From Dehalococcoidia bacterium (GTDB lineage Bacteria; Chloroflexota; Dehalococcoidia; GIF9; UBA5629), in contig JBAZEK010000001.1 of NCBI GenBank assembly GCA_041653995.1, positions 1,116,001-1,180,000 on the forward strand: a stretch of DNA of 64,000 bases, given 5' to 3'. Under the pieces are notes generated by a model that saw only the letters and a program-made list of their open reading frames with translations, had not been told where the DNA came from and ran no database searches. Position numbers and translations under genes: made by a program. Positions within the stretch are counted from its first letter, which is position 1. The number at the start of each line of letters is the position of its first letter. Shown piece after piece: positions 62,768 to 64,000 of the stretch.

Positions 62768-63163
62768 GATTCTTACCTGGATAACGCATTGACCTGTGCA
62801 GTTTTCATAAATAATATTACATCAATGAATTAATGCGAATCTGACTAAATTACTTAGATCACCATTGTGAGTCATATCGATGAGCACTTAGAATACAAAC
62901 CCATCTATTTGTTACTGATTTGCGATTTTCATGGCCTTACTATTCCCAAACACCCAAATCGCTTCAAAAATCTTTCATGATAAGTTGCCCCTTTAAAATA
63001 TGGATATTTAATAATAGTGAGTGCAAATATAACAAAGATTTATCAAGACTAAAGTTTGTTTATAATTATTCTAAAACTTAAAGATTTTATTTACATAGAA
63101 ATAATAAGTGAATCGGAGGCTAATATCCTACTAATCAAAATCTCGCAACGATCATGCATGAAT
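62768..63163. other. AT-rich intergenic stretch without recognisable gene
   Basis: These 396 bases are strongly AT-rich and contain many stops in all frames. I see no RNA gene, repeat array or clear promoter. It separates the DUF3800-like gene from the upstream exonuclease-like gene on the same strand and could hold the former's promoter. Confidence 0.6.
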
Positions 63164-63706
63164 TTATTTAACTAAAGCAATTCTGTCTGGCGTACGGAAT
63201 CCTCTTTTTATTAAGATGTCTCTTTCCTTCAGCAGACAAGCGCGATTATGTGCTATTGCATCATCAAATTGCTTCCGTTCCCACGCACCAATACACTTAT
63301 AACCATCATCATAAAAAGGATCATTATAATTCGGAATGTTCAAATATCGCACGACATTTTTCTTTTTCTCATACTTTTCACTGTTCAACTCGCATTCAAT
63401 GTCAAATTCTCGGCCAATATGATGAAAAAGAACGCATTGTTCGAATTCACTATTAAATGCATACAACGGTCTTCTCAAGCTGTCAATAATTGTATTTGTT
63501 ATAGATTTCAGCGCCTCGATTCCATCATGTGACTTGGCACAGTAAATGCGAATATGATCCCCATCAATATATCCTAGAATAACTTGGATTATGTCTTTAT
63601 ATCTTCTAGAATCATTAAAATAATCACTAAAATTTCCGATAGTCTCAATGTCAATTATAGTTCCTATAAAATCAGACGCAATTTTTTCTTCGTAGTCTGC
63701 TATCAT
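63164..63706 (-). CDS. Predicted DEDD-type 3'-5' exonuclease-like (RNase H-fold) protein
   Basis: The 180-residue protein has TIIDIETIG with D19-x-E21 (ExoI motif). RPLYAFNSEFEQ looks like the ExoII strand-helix (N-x-x-F-E). A C-terminal IAHNRACLLKERDIL resembles the ExoIII region HNxxD-type of YprB/DnaQ-like proteins, although the last Asp position is Lys/Glu. It may act on RNA or DNA ends. AGGAGG precedes ATG 63706. With the DUF3800-like and HD-like genes it forms a minus-strand trio of AT-rich genes. Confidence 0.5.
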   Translation of the reverse strand: MIADYEEKIASDFIGTIIDIETIGNFSDYFNDSRRYKDIIQVILGYIDGDHIRIYCAKSHDGIEALKSITNTIIDSLRRPLYAFNSEFEQCVLFHHIGREFDIECELNSEKYEKKKNVVRYLNIPNYNDPFYDDGYKCIGAWERKQFDDAIAHNRACLLKERDILIKRGFRTPDRIALVK

Positions 63707-64000
63707 TCAATTTTCCTCCTTTCTATCGATTCAGCTTCAATTTAAAGGTTATAAATTTACATGCAATTAATAATACACAGGATACTTTTTATTACGACAA
63801 TTTTGAGACCATTGATATGACTAATAAAAGTGCAGTAAAAAACTCAAGTAACTAAAACCATGCATAATCGCAGAAAATACAAGAGACTCCGTCTATCACT
63901 CTATATCTCCCCCTATGATGATTATATCAGTATATGCATATACTGATAATTTTACAGGAAGTTCACAGTCGGGATACAATGATGAAATTGCGCGGCTGGG
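63707..64000. other. AT-rich non-coding end of window with gdhA-3'-end-like sequence
   Basis: No gene is seen in these 294 bases. The last 19 bases (63982-64000) match the 3' end of gdhA (60524-60542) at 17 of 19 positions, including a perfect 12-base TGCGCGGCTGGG. The composition switches to GC-rich just there, so the edge of the AT-rich island probably coincides with the window end. Confidence 0.45.

Overview
The window is GC-rich bacterial chromosome with two visibly AT-rich inserts. The gene set suggests an anaerobic member of the Chloroflexota, most likely class Dehalococcoidia. The clues are a complete aroF-B-D-E-K-A-C-pheA-tyrA operon, a methanogen-type thymidylate synthase, an NrpR-type regulator next to hisF and gdhA, 2-hydroxyacyl-CoA dehydratase-family proteins, a RACE-type corrinoid-activation protein (ASKHA), a MoxR/CoxE pair, an archaeal-type DUF89 protein, and very large secreted DUF11 and Asp-box proteins. 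The taxonomy is inferred from gene content; no rRNA or tRNA gene was seen.

Layout. 1-3490 is the end of a giant DUF11-repeat surface protein. 3601-7401 holds a PiT phosphate transporter and, convergent to it, a P-type Ca2+ ATPase. 7473-16164 is a nine-gene operon running from DAHP synthase to prephenate dehydrogenase. It is preceded by what reads as a complete trp-style attenuator: a perfect TTGACA box, a 31-codon leader ORF with the run WFYAYYYF, mutually exclusive protector and antiterminator pairings, and a terminator followed by a U-run. 16372-17808 is a receiver-PAS-HD-GYP protein with a hairpin-rich leader. 17815-21057 is a 2-hydroxyacyl-CoA dehydratase-like operon divergent from an XRE regulator, with an inverted repeat lying over the operon's -10 box. 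21200-26172 (minus) carries HEPN, cysteine desulfurase, MnmA, PNPOx-fold and ASKHA genes. 26397-33222 (plus) carries MoxR, CoxE-like VWA, hpt, adenine deaminase, enoyl-CoA hydratase and acyl-CoA ligase genes.

33195-37303 is a small AT-rich island bounded by a perfect 76-bp direct repeat. The repeat consists of the 3' end of the acyl-CoA ligase gene plus its palindromic terminator. The island carries an AIPR-family protein, a DUF6941-like protein, a small protein and a TPR-containing exported protein, but no recognisable integrase or transposase. 37321-42006 (minus) holds a two-component cluster and glyS. 42220-57342 is mixed metabolism and surface functions: two related Asp-box proteins, CoA-transferase, thymidylate synthase, HAD, radical SAM, DUF89, thioesterase, HerA-like ATPase, rhomboid and MBL hydrolase. 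57421-60547 is nrpR-like, hisF and gdhA.

From 60605 to the end the sequence is again AT-rich, with an HD-domain protein, a DUF3800-like protein and a DEDD-type RNase H-fold protein. The last 19 bases of the window resemble the 3' end of gdhA (17/19). This second island may therefore also sit in a duplicated gene 3' end. The two islands and the aromatic attenuator are the most unusual parts of the window.
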